From NCBI RefSeq assembly GCF_018205975.1, contig NZ_CP073577.1, forward strand, positions 1,674,001 through 1,738,000: a stretch of 64,000 nucleotides of DNA. The letters are read 5' to 3'. The translations under genes were made by a program, and so were the position numbers. Below are positions 1-8,173 of the stretch, piece after piece. Source of the stretch: Erythrobacter sp. JK5. Its GTDB lineage: Bacteria > Pseudomonadota > Alphaproteobacteria > Sphingomonadales > Sphingomonadaceae. Numbering within the stretch: the first letter of the stretch is position 1; each line of letters starts with the position of its first letter. The notes under the pieces are model-generated. The model ran no database searches, had not been told where the DNA came from, and saw only the letters and a program-made list of their open reading frames with translations.

Positions 1-768
1 TTTTCCGAGAAGCCGATCACCCTCGACATGCTCAAGGAATTCGGTTCGATGTCGGACAAGATGTGCACCGCGCTGAAGATCGCGGGCGCGTGCCGGATGA
101 ACATCGTCATTTCGGGCGGTACCGGTTCGGGTAAGACGACCATGCTCAACGCCCTGTCGAAAATGATCGACCCGGGCGAACGCGTGCTGACGATCGAGGA
201 CGCGGCCGAACTTCGCCTGCAACAGCCGCACTGGCTGCCGCTGGAAACGCGTCCGCCGAACCTCGAAGGGCAAGGCGCGATCACCATCGGCGACCTCGTG
301 AAGAACGCCCTGCGTATGCGTCCTGACCGGATCATCCTGGGCGAAATTCGTGGCGCGGAATGTTTCGACCTTCTCGCGGCGATGAACACCGGCCACGATG
401 GTTCGATGTGTACGCTCCACGCCAACAGCCCGCGCGAATGCCTGGGCCGTATGGAAAACATGATCCTGATGGGCGACATCAAGATCCCGAAGGAAGCCAT
501 TTCGCGCCAGATCGCCGAATCGGTCGACCTGATCGTTCAGGTGAAGCGCCTTCGCGACGGTTCCCGCCGCACCACCAACATCACCGAGGTGATCGGGATG
601 GAGGGCGACGTGATCGTGACGCAGGAGCTGTTCAAGTTCGAGTATCTCGACGAAAGCGACGACGGCAAGATCCTCGGTGAATTCCGCGCCTCGGGCCTGC
701 GTCCCTACACGCTGGAAAAGGCACGCCAGTACGGCTTCGACCAGGCGTATCTCGAGGCCTGCCTGTAA
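1..768 (+). CDS. cpaF: Tad/Flp pilus assembly ATPase CpaF (5' end outside window)
   Basis: C-terminal 255 residues of the type II/IV secretion ATPase that powers Tad (Flp) pilus assembly at the cytoplasmic face of the inner membrane. The reading frame is open from base 1, so the start lies upstream of the window. Visible motifs in order: Walker A (GGTGSGKTT), the Asp box in TIEDAAELRLQQPHW, Walker B (ILGEIRGAE) and the His box (TGHDGSMCTLHAN). The C-terminal helical part is complete. No other tad gene follows, so this is the downstream end of what is visible of the cluster. A hairpin (GCCTGCC / GGCAGGC, 757-775) wraps around the stop codon. Confidence 0.95.
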   Translation, partial: FSEKPITLDMLKEFGSMSDKMCTALKIAGACRMNIVISGGTGSGKTTMLNALSKMIDPGERVLTIEDAAELRLQQPHWLPLETRPPNLEGQGAITIGDLVKNALRMRPDRIILGEIRGAECFDLLAAMNTGHDGSMCTLHANSPRECLGRMENMILMGDIKIPKEAISRQIAESVDLIVQVKRLRDGSRRTTNITEVIGMEGDVIVTQELFKFEYLDESDDGKILGEFRASGLRPYTLEKARQYGFDQAYLEACL

Positions 769-775
769 GGCAGGC

Positions 776-801
776 GATATCGGGTCATCCGACCCGATAT
801 C
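776..801. terminator. hairpin between convergent cpaF and small membrane gene
   Basis: A perfect 10-bp stem (GATATCGGGT / ACCCGATATC) around a six-base loop lies 7 bp after the cpaF stop. There is no clear T-run on either side, so it may stop transcription with help from Rho or only protect the mRNA 3' end. Confidence 0.45.
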
Positions 802-859
802 TGCGGCCTAACCGGCCGTCGCGCGGTCGCGCTCTGACTTCCATAACCAAGTGCCGAAC

Positions 860-966
860 GGCGGCGCATGCCGCCGCAAGGGCGACCGCCCGCCCGCAGC
901 GACGCGACCTTCAGGTCGCATGAGCGAGGACATCGCGCGCCCGGATGGGCGCGCGGAAACAAAAAC
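860..966 (-). repeat. stop-codon-adjacent structured repeat, copy A
   Basis: A 107-bp element in the sense direction of the upstream 80-residue gene. It begins on the base after that gene's stop codon. Read on the minus strand it has a T-rich lead, stem 1 (934-955, 9 bp, loop ATCC), the block TCCTCGCTCA, stem 2 (904-919, GCGACC / GGTCGC), the block CTGCGGGCGG, stem 3 (GGGC GGTC GCCC) and stem 4 (860-875, GGCGGC / GCCGCC). Copies at 37470, 57530 and 62057 share order and spacing but not arm sequences. Confidence 0.8.
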
Positions 967-1209
967 TCACAAATTCCCGAGAACCACCGGCAGGCTCATC
1001 GCCAGGCAACCGCCGCCGATGATCATGCAGCCGACGAATAGCCCGGTCCACGGCACCCAGCCGACGCGTTCGAGCCGTTCGAGCGAACGCGACTTGCCCC
1101 GCCGGCGCTCCATCAGCGCGCAGAACGCCGCAAGCAGCAGAAAGCCCGTCCCGACGTCGGCAAGGATCGCGGCATCGCTTGAAAGCAGGATTGCGTTCAC
1201 AAGGTCCAT
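967..1209 (-). CDS. small two-helix membrane protein of unknown function
   Basis: 80-residue protein with two predicted membrane segments (about 15-33 and 54-77) joined by a very basic stretch (ERRRGKSRSLERLER). That charge pattern would put the loop in the cytoplasm. I do not recognise the family. It converges on cpaF, with 198 bp between the stops, and its stop is followed at once by repeat copy A. It is divergent from the DMT transporter at 1256. No strong Shine-Dalgarno is seen before the ATG. Coding potential rests on the hydrophobic pattern and the clean placement between neighbours. Confidence 0.6.
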   Translation of the reverse strand: MDLVNAILLSSDAAILADVGTGFLLLAAFCALMERRRGKSRSLERLERVGWVPWTGLFVGCMIIGGGCLAMSLPVVLGNL

Positions 1210-1255
1210 GGCCCGCGCGATTTAGTCCTGCGCGCGGCTTGCGCAATCCCTCACT

Positions 1256-2215
1256 GTGCGCCAAGCGCGCTTTGTGGACGGTTCGATCGCCAATCCGCGC
1301 CCTTTGCTCGCCATCGGGTTGCGCCTTCTCACCGCGATTGTGTTTGCAACCATGGCGATGCTGGTCAAGCTCGCCGGAGAGCGCGGCGTCCATCTGGTCG
1401 AGATGATTTTCTGGCGGCAATTCATAACCTTGGCGCTGATCACCGGCGGTCTCGCCGCGTTTGGTCGGCTTGCCGCGCTGCGCACCAGACGCATCGGGAA
1501 CCACGCGGGCCGCGCAGTGCTGGGCGGGGTGTGCATGTTCTTCGTCTATGGCGCGGTGCTGCTGCTGCCGCTGGCCGAGGCGACGACACTTTCCTACACC
1601 GCGCCGCTGTTCGCCGTCGTTATCGCGGTCGTGATGTTCGGCGAAAAGGTCGGGCTGTATCGCTCGGCAGCAGTCTTTACCGGCTTTTGCGGGGTGCTCG
1701 TGATCATGCAGCCGGGCCTGGGTGGCGGCGCCAATGGAGGCGAGATCACTTTCGTCGGCGTGGCAGTGGCGCTGATCGCAGCTGCCATGGTGGCGATGAT
1801 CAGCTTTCAGGTGCAAGACCTCAACACCACCGAAAACCCCTTCAGCATAATCTTCTGGTTCACCGCGATCACCACTCCGGTGTTGCTGGTCATCCTGCCC
1901 TTTTTCGCGGGCGGGCATGATCCGCAAACCTGGCTGATCGTACTTGCGATGGCGCTGTGCGGAGCACTGGCGCAGATTCTGCTCACCACGTCGCTGCGGT
2001 TCGGATCGGCGGGGGTGATCCTGCTGATGGATTACACCTCGCTGCTGTGGGCGACATGGTACGGTGCGACCGTGTTCGGGCGCGCCGCGCCGCCGACCCT
2101 GTGGCTCGGCGCTCCGCTCATCATCGGTGCGGGGCTGCTCATCGCATATCGCGAGCGCGTTCTGGCGCGGGAACGCAACGCCGCTTCACGCGCTACGCTG
2201 GCAACCTCGGATTAA
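1256..2215 (+). CDS. DMT superfamily (EamA-type) transporter
   Basis: 319-residue polytopic membrane protein with about ten helices arranged as two EamA repeats, the usual length and layout for drug/metabolite transporter exporters. Family-typical features are the early FWRQF segment and the TTLSYTAPLFAVV stretch of the first repeat, and the DYTSLLWATWYGATVFG stretch near the end of the second. The start used is GTG at 1256; it lacks a clear ribosome site, and translation could begin somewhat later. The substrate cannot be told from sequence; sphingomonad relatives are usually annotated only as EamA-family. Confidence 0.85.
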   Translation: MRQARFVDGSIANPRPLLAIGLRLLTAIVFATMAMLVKLAGERGVHLVEMIFWRQFITLALITGGLAAFGRLAALRTRRIGNHAGRAVLGGVCMFFVYGAVLLLPLAEATTLSYTAPLFAVVIAVVMFGEKVGLYRSAAVFTGFCGVLVIMQPGLGGGANGGEITFVGVAVALIAAAMVAMISFQVQDLNTTENPFSIIFWFTAITTPVLLVILPFFAGGHDPQTWLIVLAMALCGALAQILLTTSLRFGSAGVILLMDYTSLLWATWYGATVFGRAAPPTLWLGAPLIIGAGLLIAYRERVLARERNAASRATLATSD

Positions 2216-2255
2216 TCCGCTAGATCGGATAATCCGGGCATTGAAAGGGTTCGAT

Positions 2256-2393
2256 ATGAAGATTCGCAAAGTGATCATCGCCGGGACGCTCGCCGCGATC
2301 GCGCTGACCGGAACCACCGCCTGCAACACCGTGAAGGGTCTGGGCGAGGATATCCAGTCGGTCGGCCGTGCAGGTGAAGAAGCGATCGACTGA
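2256..2393 (+). CDS. entericidin A/B family lipoprotein
   Basis: 45-residue lipopeptide beginning MKIRKVIIAG. A basic N-terminus and hydrophobic stretch lead to a lipobox-like TTAC, followed by the family signature NTVKGLGEDIQSVG and a short charged tail. Entericidins are small membrane lipoproteins related to toxin/antidote pairs, but in alphaproteobacteria usually a single copy of unknown role is found. The ATG at 2256 follows a weak AAGG-type site. It converges on the methyltransferase gene with a 6-bp gap, leaving no room for a separate terminator. Confidence 0.85.
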   Translation: MKIRKVIIAGTLAAIALTGTTACNTVKGLGEDIQSVGRAGEEAID

Positions 2394-2399
2394 CGCCGT

Positions 2400-2999
2400 C
2401 TAGGCGCCGCGCCGATAGACCAGCGAAAGATTGTTGGCGGGCATCTCGTGGCGCGCGGTGCGCGCAAAGCCGTGTGTTCGCGCCACGTCATCCACCCGAG
2501 CGATGTCGCGCAAGCCCCATTCCGGGTTCCGCGCCCGCAATCCTTCGTCGAAGGCCAGGTTCGACCGCGTGGTTGCAACCCCCGGTTCGAGATACGGTCC
2601 GTAAAGGATCAGGGGCGCGCCTTCGGCAAGCAATGGGGCAGCGCCCGCGAACAGCCCCTCGGTCGCCGGCCAGGGACTGATATGCACCATGTTGATGCAC
2701 ACGATGGCTTCGGCGTGCTGCATGCCCCAGCTTTCCGGCGCGCTGGCGTCGAGCGTCACCGGGTCGCGCAGGTTCACCCCGTCATACTCGTCACGATAGG
2801 CGCGGATCGAGGCCACCGCCTCGGAATCGGGATCGCTCGGCTGCCATGCGAGCTGCGGAATCCGTCCCGCGAAATAGATCGCGTGTTCGCCCGATCCGCT
2901 CGCCACTTCGAGCACCGTGCCCCACTCGGGCAATTCCTGCTGCAAGACGGCGAGGATCGCCTCGCGGTTGCGCAGCGTGGCGGGCGCGTGTTTCTTCAC
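2400..2999 (-). CDS. DUF938 family SAM-dependent methyltransferase-like protein
   Basis: 199-residue protein with a class I methyltransferase fold: the SAM-binding motif I is VLEVASGSGEHA and a later acidic strand contains PSDPD. The GPYLEPGVATTRSN stretch matches the DUF938 family, whose substrate is unknown. I start it at GTG 2999 (VKKHAPATLRNREAIL), one base after the stop of the acyl-CoA ligase, because the open frame upstream only overlaps that gene and has unrelated composition. It is probably translationally coupled to the ligase. Confidence 0.8.
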   Translation of the reverse strand: MKKHAPATLRNREAILAVLQQELPEWGTVLEVASGSGEHAIYFAGRIPQLAWQPSDPDSEAVASIRAYRDEYDGVNLRDPVTLDASAPESWGMQHAEAIVCINMVHISPWPATEGLFAGAAPLLAEGAPLILYGPYLEPGVATTRSNLAFDEGLRARNPEWGLRDIARVDDVARTHGFARTARHEMPANNLSLVYRRGA

Positions 3000-3000
3000 C

Positions 3001-4563
3001 CTAGGAGACTTGGCGTTCCTGCCCTTCCCAATAGGGCGCGCGCAATTGCCGTCGCAGGATCTTGCCCGATGGATTGCGCGGCATTTCCGGGATAATCTCG
3101 ATGCTCTTGGGCACCTTGAACGCCGCAATCCGCTCGCGCGTGTAGGCGATCACGTCGGCCGGATCGACCTGCGCCCCCGGCTTGGGCACGACGCAGGCTT
3201 TCACCTCTTCGCCCCAGCGTTCGCTCGGCACCCCGATCACCGCCACCTCGGCGATCGCCGGGTGACCGAAGATCGCGTTTTCGACCTCGGCCGGGTAGAC
3301 ATTCTCGCCGCCGGAAATGATCATGTCCTTGATGCGGTCCTGAATGTAGATGTAGCCGTCCGCATCCATCACCCCGGCATCGCCCGTATGCAGCCAGCCA
3401 TCCGGGTCGATCGTTTTCGCGGTCGCATCGGGCAGCTTCCAGTAGCCGGCGGTGTTGGATGGCGACTTGATGCAGACTTCACCGATCTCGCCGCGCGGCA
3501 TCTCTTTGTTGTCGGGTCCGCGAACCTCGATTGCGACCCCCGGCAGCGCCCTGCCCGCCGATCGCATGCGTTCGTTGCCTTCGAGGGTGTGATCGGCTGG
3601 CGGCAGCAACGAGATCGTTCCGCTCGTCTCGGTCATGCCGTAGGCTTGGAGAAACCCCGCATTGGGCATCGTCGAGACCGCCTGCTTGAGCAGTTCGAGC
3701 GGCATCGGCGCGGCCCCGTACATCAGATATTTGAGATGGCTGAAATCGGTCTCCACCGCGCGCGGATGTTGCACCACCATCTGCAGCGCTGCGGGGACGA
3801 TGAACATGTGCGTCGCGCCATTCTCGATCGCTTGGAGCACGCCGACGGGCGTGAACTCGCTCTGCACGAGGCTGCGGATTCCGTTGGCGATCGCGATGTT
3901 GATCAGACCCGTTCCACCGATATGCGCGCACGGCATCGCGATCAGCATGCAATCGTCGGGGTCATAGAAATTCCACTCCAGCCCCGCTGCGTTGCCCGGA
4001 TTGCGCAGCCCGAGCAGGTTCGCGTTGGAAAGCACCGCGCCCTTGGGATTGCCGGTCGTGCCGCTGGTGTAGAGTTGCAGGATCGGTTCGCCCGGATCAG
4101 GCGGATGATAGTCGCCCGGTTCGTGCGCCGCGGCTTGCTGGCGTGCCTCAGATGCGCCGATCACTTCGGGCTGTTCGGGCAGATCCGCAGCGACCTTGCG
4201 CGCGGTTTCGACGAATTCCTCACCGGCAAACACCAGCTTCGCGCCGGTATCGCCGAGGATATAGGCGATCTCGGGCGGGGCGAGCCGCCAGCCGATCGGA
4301 ACCATCACCGCCCCCATACGGGCCGCAGCGAGATAGAGCAGGCAGTAGATGTCCTCGTTCTTGCCCAGCCACGCAATCCGGTCGCCTGCGGCGATCCCTC
4401 GTGCCTGGAACAGCCCGATCAGGCGGCGGGTCTGTTCGTCGGCTTCGGCATAGGTCGTGGCGTGCCCATCCTGTTCGAGAGCGGGGGCATCAGGTCGCTC
4501 CTTCGCCCAGAAGTTCAGGATTTCATCGAAGGTGACGAAGTCGTGATGGGCGTCTTTCGCCAT
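3001..4563 (-). CDS. long-chain acyl-CoA synthetase (AMP-binding enzyme)
   Basis: 520-residue ANL-superfamily adenylating enzyme. It activates a carboxylic acid with ATP and transfers the acyl group to CoA. The P-loop TSGTTGNPKG is at 166-175. Further on come YGMTE (adenine/acyl pocket), GWLHTGD, the hinge and A8 region with GGENVYPAEVE, and the C-terminal catalytic lysine in PSGKILRRQLR. Length is normal. A GGGAGAG ribosome site lies about 8 bases before the ATG. It is followed at once by the DUF938 gene and preceded (107-bp gap) by the ABA4-like gene. Chain-length preference is not predictable. Confidence 0.93.
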   Translation of the reverse strand: MAKDAHHDFVTFDEILNFWAKERPDAPALEQDGHATTYAEADEQTRRLIGLFQARGIAAGDRIAWLGKNEDIYCLLYLAAARMGAVMVPIGWRLAPPEIAYILGDTGAKLVFAGEEFVETARKVAADLPEQPEVIGASEARQQAAAHEPGDYHPPDPGEPILQLYTSGTTGNPKGAVLSNANLLGLRNPGNAAGLEWNFYDPDDCMLIAMPCAHIGGTGLINIAIANGIRSLVQSEFTPVGVLQAIENGATHMFIVPAALQMVVQHPRAVETDFSHLKYLMYGAAPMPLELLKQAVSTMPNAGFLQAYGMTETSGTISLLPPADHTLEGNERMRSAGRALPGVAIEVRGPDNKEMPRGEIGEVCIKSPSNTAGYWKLPDATAKTIDPDGWLHTGDAGVMDADGYIYIQDRIKDMIISGGENVYPAEVENAIFGHPAIAEVAVIGVPSERWGEEVKACVVPKPGAQVDPADVIAYTRERIAAFKVPKSIEIIPEMPRNPSGKILRRQLRAPYWEGQERQVS

Positions 4564-4670
4564 GATCGTGCTCTCTCCCGCAAGCGTTGTCAGGCAACAG
4601 GCTTACGGCAAGAAACCAGCGCGCTCAAAGCCCTTTTCGGTTAGGGCCGGCCCGGCGAACGAAGCCGGTT

Positions 4671-5117
4671 CTAGCGAATGCGGCCTTTCGATCGTGCGCG
4701 CGGCTCGCGAATGGCGAGCCAGATCAGCAGACCCAGCGGTCCGGCCATGAACGTGGCGAGCAGGATCGGGGCCTGCACCCAGCGCGAAAAGAACTTCGCA
4801 TCGGCATCGCGTGCGATCCACAAGCCCACGAACAGGTCGAAGGCGAGATAGTGCGTCCAGCCGATCGTGACCCCGGCATCGCTCGCGAAGATCGACCGCA
4901 CGCCCGCAATCGTGGTAAAATCGGCACCGCCCTCGCCGGCTTCGAACACGCCGCCGAGCACACCGATCAGCCCGACGGCATAGATCAGGCAGAGCAGGCC
5001 GACTCCGGCATACAGCACACCCGCCAGCAGCGCAGGATGGCGCGGCAATGCGATCAGTGCGATCCACGCGATTAGCGCAAGCAGGTTTACCGCGCTGAAA
5101 ACGAACCCCCAGTCCAC
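4671..5117 (-). CDS. ABA4-like (DUF4281) membrane protein
   Basis: 148-residue integral membrane protein with four predicted helices. The signature WTHYLAFDLFVGLWIARDA followed by the PILLATFMAGPLGLLIW helix is that of the ABA4-like family, named for the plant protein needed for neoxanthin formation. Bacterial members have no agreed function. The gene lies 3 bp after the NAD(P)-binding protein gene (5121-5903) and reads with it, so the two are probably co-transcribed. A role linked to carotenoids is plausible in a pigmented sphingomonad, but nothing else in the window is a carotenoid gene. Confidence 0.8.
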   Translation of the reverse strand: MDWGFVFSAVNLLALIAWIALIALPRHPALLAGVLYAGVGLLCLIYAVGLIGVLGGVFEAGEGGADFTTIAGVRSIFASDAGVTIGWTHYLAFDLFVGLWIARDADAKFFSRWVQAPILLATFMAGPLGLLIWLAIREPRARSKGRIR

Positions 5118-5120
5118 AGG

Positions 5121-5903
5121 CTATTCCTCGTCCACTGCGTGGCGTTCGACCGCGTTGCGCCATTCGCGCGCGGCGCGCTTCATCGCCTCGTTATCATGGG
5201 TGAAGCGGCCGGCGGCCCGCCGCATGCCGAGGCCCAGCGCCGCCTCTGCGACGATATCGGCATCGATAGAGCGGTACATCTCCCATTTCTGCGGCAGCAG
5301 CGGATCCACCACCGGGCTCGCGAACATCGCCAGCTTTTCGACCAGGCGGAAATCATCCTCGCGGACTCCGCGCAGCAGGCCGGGGCGCAGGATATCGAGC
5401 CGCTTGAAGCCCACCTTGGAGACCAGTTGTTCGGTCTCGCCCTTCACCCGCAGGTAGAAATTCGTCGAACGCGGATCGGCTCCGGCGGAACTTACCAGCA
5501 CCATGTTGGGCACGCCCGCTTCCACGGCGGCTTCGGCCGTGGCCACGATGAGATCCTGATCGACCGCCTTGAACGCCGTCTCGTCGCCGCCGACCTTGCG
5601 CATCGTCGTACCGAGCGCGCAGATCAGCGAACGCGGCTGGACCGCCTCGAGCACCTCGCCCCACTTGTCCGGCTGGGCGACGAACATTTCCATTCGCGCA
5701 CCTTCGGGAAGCCGCGCTTCGCGCCGGGCGATACCGACGATCCGGGCCTCGTCGCTGGCGCTGGCTACCTGGATCACAAGCGTCCCGATCAGCCCGGTGG
5801 CCCCGACCAGCCCGATCCGGGTCGGCCCGAGCTTGACCGCCGCGGTGCTCGGTTCGGCTTGCACGTGCGGACCATGGCCGCGGACCCTGCGCCGGTCAGA
5901 CAT
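5121..5903 (-). CDS. NAD(P)-binding atypical SDR (HTATIP2/NmrA-like)
   Basis: 260-residue protein with an N-terminal Rossmann fold: the dinucleotide motif is LVGATGLIGTLV, then ICALGTTMRKVGG and the strand NMVLVSSAGADPRS. KGETEQLVSKVGFKRLDILRPGLL fits the HTATIP2-type atypical SDRs, which keep the cofactor site but often lack the classical YxxxK pair. I use ATG 5903, which overlaps the end of the dGTPase-like gene by 8 bp; an in-frame ATG at 5915 is an alternative. It sits between the dGTPase-like gene and the ABA4-like gene in a likely operon. Confidence 0.82.
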   Translation of the reverse strand: MSDRRRVRGHGPHVQAEPSTAAVKLGPTRIGLVGATGLIGTLVIQVASASDEARIVGIARREARLPEGARMEMFVAQPDKWGEVLEAVQPRSLICALGTTMRKVGGDETAFKAVDQDLIVATAEAAVEAGVPNMVLVSSAGADPRSTNFYLRVKGETEQLVSKVGFKRLDILRPGLLRGVREDDFRLVEKLAMFASPVVDPLLPQKWEMYRSIDADIVAEAALGLGMRRAAGRFTHDNEAMKRAAREWRNAVERHAVDEE

Positions 5904-7068
5904 TGACCAGCCCATCGGGTTGTTCGCCGTAGATCGCGGTGCAGCTCTGAATCGCGAACTTGTCGCTCATCCCGGCGATGAAATCGGCGATCGTGCGGGC
6001 GCGCGCCGGCTGTTCGGACGGCAGCCGGTCGTGCCATTCGTCGGGCATCAGCGCAGGCTCCTGCGAATAGGCCGCGAACAGCCGCGTCACCACGTCCCTC
6101 GCGCGCGCGGCGGCGGTGACCTGCTCGGGGTGGTAGTACAGCCTTTCGTACATGAATTTCTTCAATGCCCGTTCCTGTTCGCTCATCTCCGGCGAGAAGC
6201 CTGCCAATCGGCGACCCGCTGCGCGCACCTCGTCGACCGAACCAATCCCGGCGACCTGCGCGCGCGTATGCTCGAGCACGTCGTTCACCATCAACCCGAT
6301 CTGGTCGCGCACGAGCTCGCGCAATTGGCGCTCGCGCGGGGCGTTGGGAAAGCGTTTTTCGACCGTCCGCCACTGGTCCGCGAGGAAATCCAGCTGCAGC
6401 AGGTCTTCGAGGTCGAGAAAGCCCGCCCGCAACCCGTCGTCGATATCATGGTTGTCGTAAGCGATATCGTCCGAAACGGCGGCGATCTGCGCTTCAAGCG
6501 AGGGCCAGGCGGCAAGCTCGAGCGGAAATTCGGCGTCGAGTTCGGCCAGCGCCCAGTTGGGGCCCAACACCGGCCCGTTGTGCTTGGCGAGCCCTTCGAG
6601 CAGGTCCCACGTCAGGTTCAGGCCGTCATGTTCGGGATAGGGGCTTTCGAGCCGCATGACGGTGCGCAGTGCCTGCGCGTTGTGACAGAACCCGCCGAAC
6701 CGCGCCATCGAATCCGCCAGCGCCGCCTCGCCGGCATGGCCGAACGGCGGGTGCCCGAGATCGTGCGCCAGGCACAGGGCTTCGGTCAGGTCTTCGTCGA
6801 GCCCGAGCGCGCGCGCCAGCACCCGTCCGATCTGCGCGACCTCGAGGCTGTGCGTCAGCCGGGTGCGGTAATGGTCGCCCTCGGGCGCGATGAACACCTG
6901 CGTCTTGGACTTGAGCCGGCGGAAACTCATCGAATGGACGATCCGGTCGCGATCGCGCTGGAATTCGCTGCGCGGCCCACGCTGCTCGCCAATGCCGCCG
7001 CCGCGTTGCGGTCCGAATTCGCGGCCCCGGTGGCGGGCGGGATCGGCAGCGAAGGGTGCGCGGGTCAT
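5896..7068 (-). CDS. dGTPase-like HD-domain triphosphohydrolase
   Basis: 390-residue protein of the Dgt-like class that splits dNTPs to deoxynucleoside and triphosphate. The HD-domain metal ligands are visible in RLTHSLEVAQIGR and in AHDLGHPPFGHAGE, with a later conserved DDIAYDNHD. The start ATG 7068 (MTRAPFAADPARHRGREFG) was chosen because the open frame upstream is low-complexity and unlike the family. It heads a run of five minus-strand genes down to 2400. Which dNTP is cut cannot be told. Confidence 0.92.
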   Translation of the reverse strand: MTRAPFAADPARHRGREFGPQRGGGIGEQRGPRSEFQRDRDRIVHSMSFRRLKSKTQVFIAPEGDHYRTRLTHSLEVAQIGRVLARALGLDEDLTEALCLAHDLGHPPFGHAGEAALADSMARFGGFCHNAQALRTVMRLESPYPEHDGLNLTWDLLEGLAKHNGPVLGPNWALAELDAEFPLELAAWPSLEAQIAAVSDDIAYDNHDIDDGLRAGFLDLEDLLQLDFLADQWRTVEKRFPNAPRERQLRELVRDQIGLMVNDVLEHTRAQVAGIGSVDEVRAAGRRLAGFSPEMSEQERALKKFMYERLYYHPEQVTAAARARDVVTRLFAAYSQEPALMPDEWHDRLPSEQPARARTIADFIAGMSDKFAIQSCTAIYGEQPDGLVNV

Positions 7069-7383
7069 GTGTCGAGGAGTAGGTGAGCGCCGGGCGGCTC
7101 TCAACCGGAACAGATCGGCAACCCCGAAGGATAGCGGTGGACAGATCGTTGCGGAAGGTGCCCTAAAGCGCCGGGCTTTTGCGGCGGAAGTGGGACCGCC
7201 CACCCTTGGTGCATTGAAGGGGAGCGGCCCCGATGGCCATCGGTGCGACCCGAGGGCCCGGAATTCGTCCGATATGATGTCGTAACGATTTCCGCAGTTG
7301 AGCTACGTTAGCAAACGGCGAAACGCATCGCGCGGCGGGACCGCTTGCGACGAAGCGTTTTCAATCGGGGGTGAAGCGACAGG
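7069..7383. other. 315-bp intergenic region
   Basis: Lies upstream of the dGTPase-like gene and downstream of the racemase gene, both minus strand. No ORF with coding character, RNA gene or repeat is seen. A patch around 7268-7315 is richer in A/T than its surroundings and could hold the dGTPase-like promoter, but I cannot identify convincing -35/-10 boxes. Confidence 0.5.
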
Positions 7384-8094
7384 TTATGCGACCAGTTCTT
7401 GATCGAGCACCCAATCGGCGGCTGCACGGCAGTGAATTCGGGTGGAGTCGAACACCGGCAGCACATTCGCATCCACGTCGACCACCAGCTCCAGTTCGGT
7501 ACACGCAATGACGACCGCCTCGGCACCCTCCTGCGATTTGTTGGTGATGATGGTCTTCATCGCGCGCTCGGCATCGCGCGTCACCTTGCCGACCATCAGC
7601 TCGTCGTAAATGATCCGGTCGAGCGTTTCGACGTTGTCCATGTTGGGCGGCAACAGATCGATCCCGTGCGCAACCAGACGCTGGCGATAGAAGCTTTCGG
7701 TCATCACGTTACGGGTGCCGATCAGCGCGGCGCTCTTGTGCCCCGCTTCCTTCAGCGCCTTGCCGACGTAATCGGCGATATGCAGGATCGGAATGTCGAC
7801 CGCGGCAGCGACGTCGTCGTAAAGCTTGTGCATCGAGTTGGCGCCGATGATCAGCCCTTCGGCTCCGGCCCCTTCGAGCCGCCGCGCGCTGTCGCACAGC
7901 ACTTCGGAAGCGCGTTTCCAGTCCCTGTCCTCGCGGATCGCGTAGAGCTGGCAGAAATCGAGGCTCTCGATCAGCATCGGCGCGCTCGCCATGGGCGCCG
8001 CGCGTTTCTGCACGATGCGGTTGATGCGATCGTAATACATCCCGGTCGACACCCAGCTCATGCCGCCGATCAATCCCAATTTTCGCAAAGCCAT
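7384..8094 (-). CDS. aspartate/glutamate racemase family protein (YgeA-like)
   Basis: 236-residue cofactor-independent racemase-fold protein. N-terminal KLGLIGGMSWVSTGMYY is the hallmark of the YgeA/L-Asp-Glu racemase branch. The second catalytic residue is the cysteine in VIACTELEL. At the first catalytic position, where YgeA-type enzymes usually carry threonine, this protein has serine in GANSMHKLYD. The reaction (racemisation of Asp/Glu, or of another amino acid) is inferred from family only. It is a single gene with 79 bp to the upstream hydrolase operon. Confidence 0.85.
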   Translation of the reverse strand: MALRKLGLIGGMSWVSTGMYYDRINRIVQKRAAPMASAPMLIESLDFCQLYAIREDRDWKRASEVLCDSARRLEGAGAEGLIIGANSMHKLYDDVAAAVDIPILHIADYVGKALKEAGHKSAALIGTRNVMTESFYRQRLVAHGIDLLPPNMDNVETLDRIIYDELMVGKVTRDAERAMKTIITNKSQEGAEAVVIACTELELVVDVDANVLPVFDSTRIHCRAAADWVLDQELVA

Positions 8095-8173
8095 TCCTCG
8101 AATCCGGACCTTAGGGGGAGGGTCGAGCCGCAGATGTAGCTATGAACCCGGACACGCGTCCATAGGTTCCGAA

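Noticed and set aside
757..775. Hairpin around the cpaF stop codon as a recoding signal
   Set aside because: Nothing after the stop continues the protein, and such short GC hairpins are frequent in this genome. Probably part of the 3'-end structure.
2917..4644. A 575-residue plus-strand open frame
   Set aside because: Antisense shadow of the acyl-CoA synthetase; no motif, no ribosome site.
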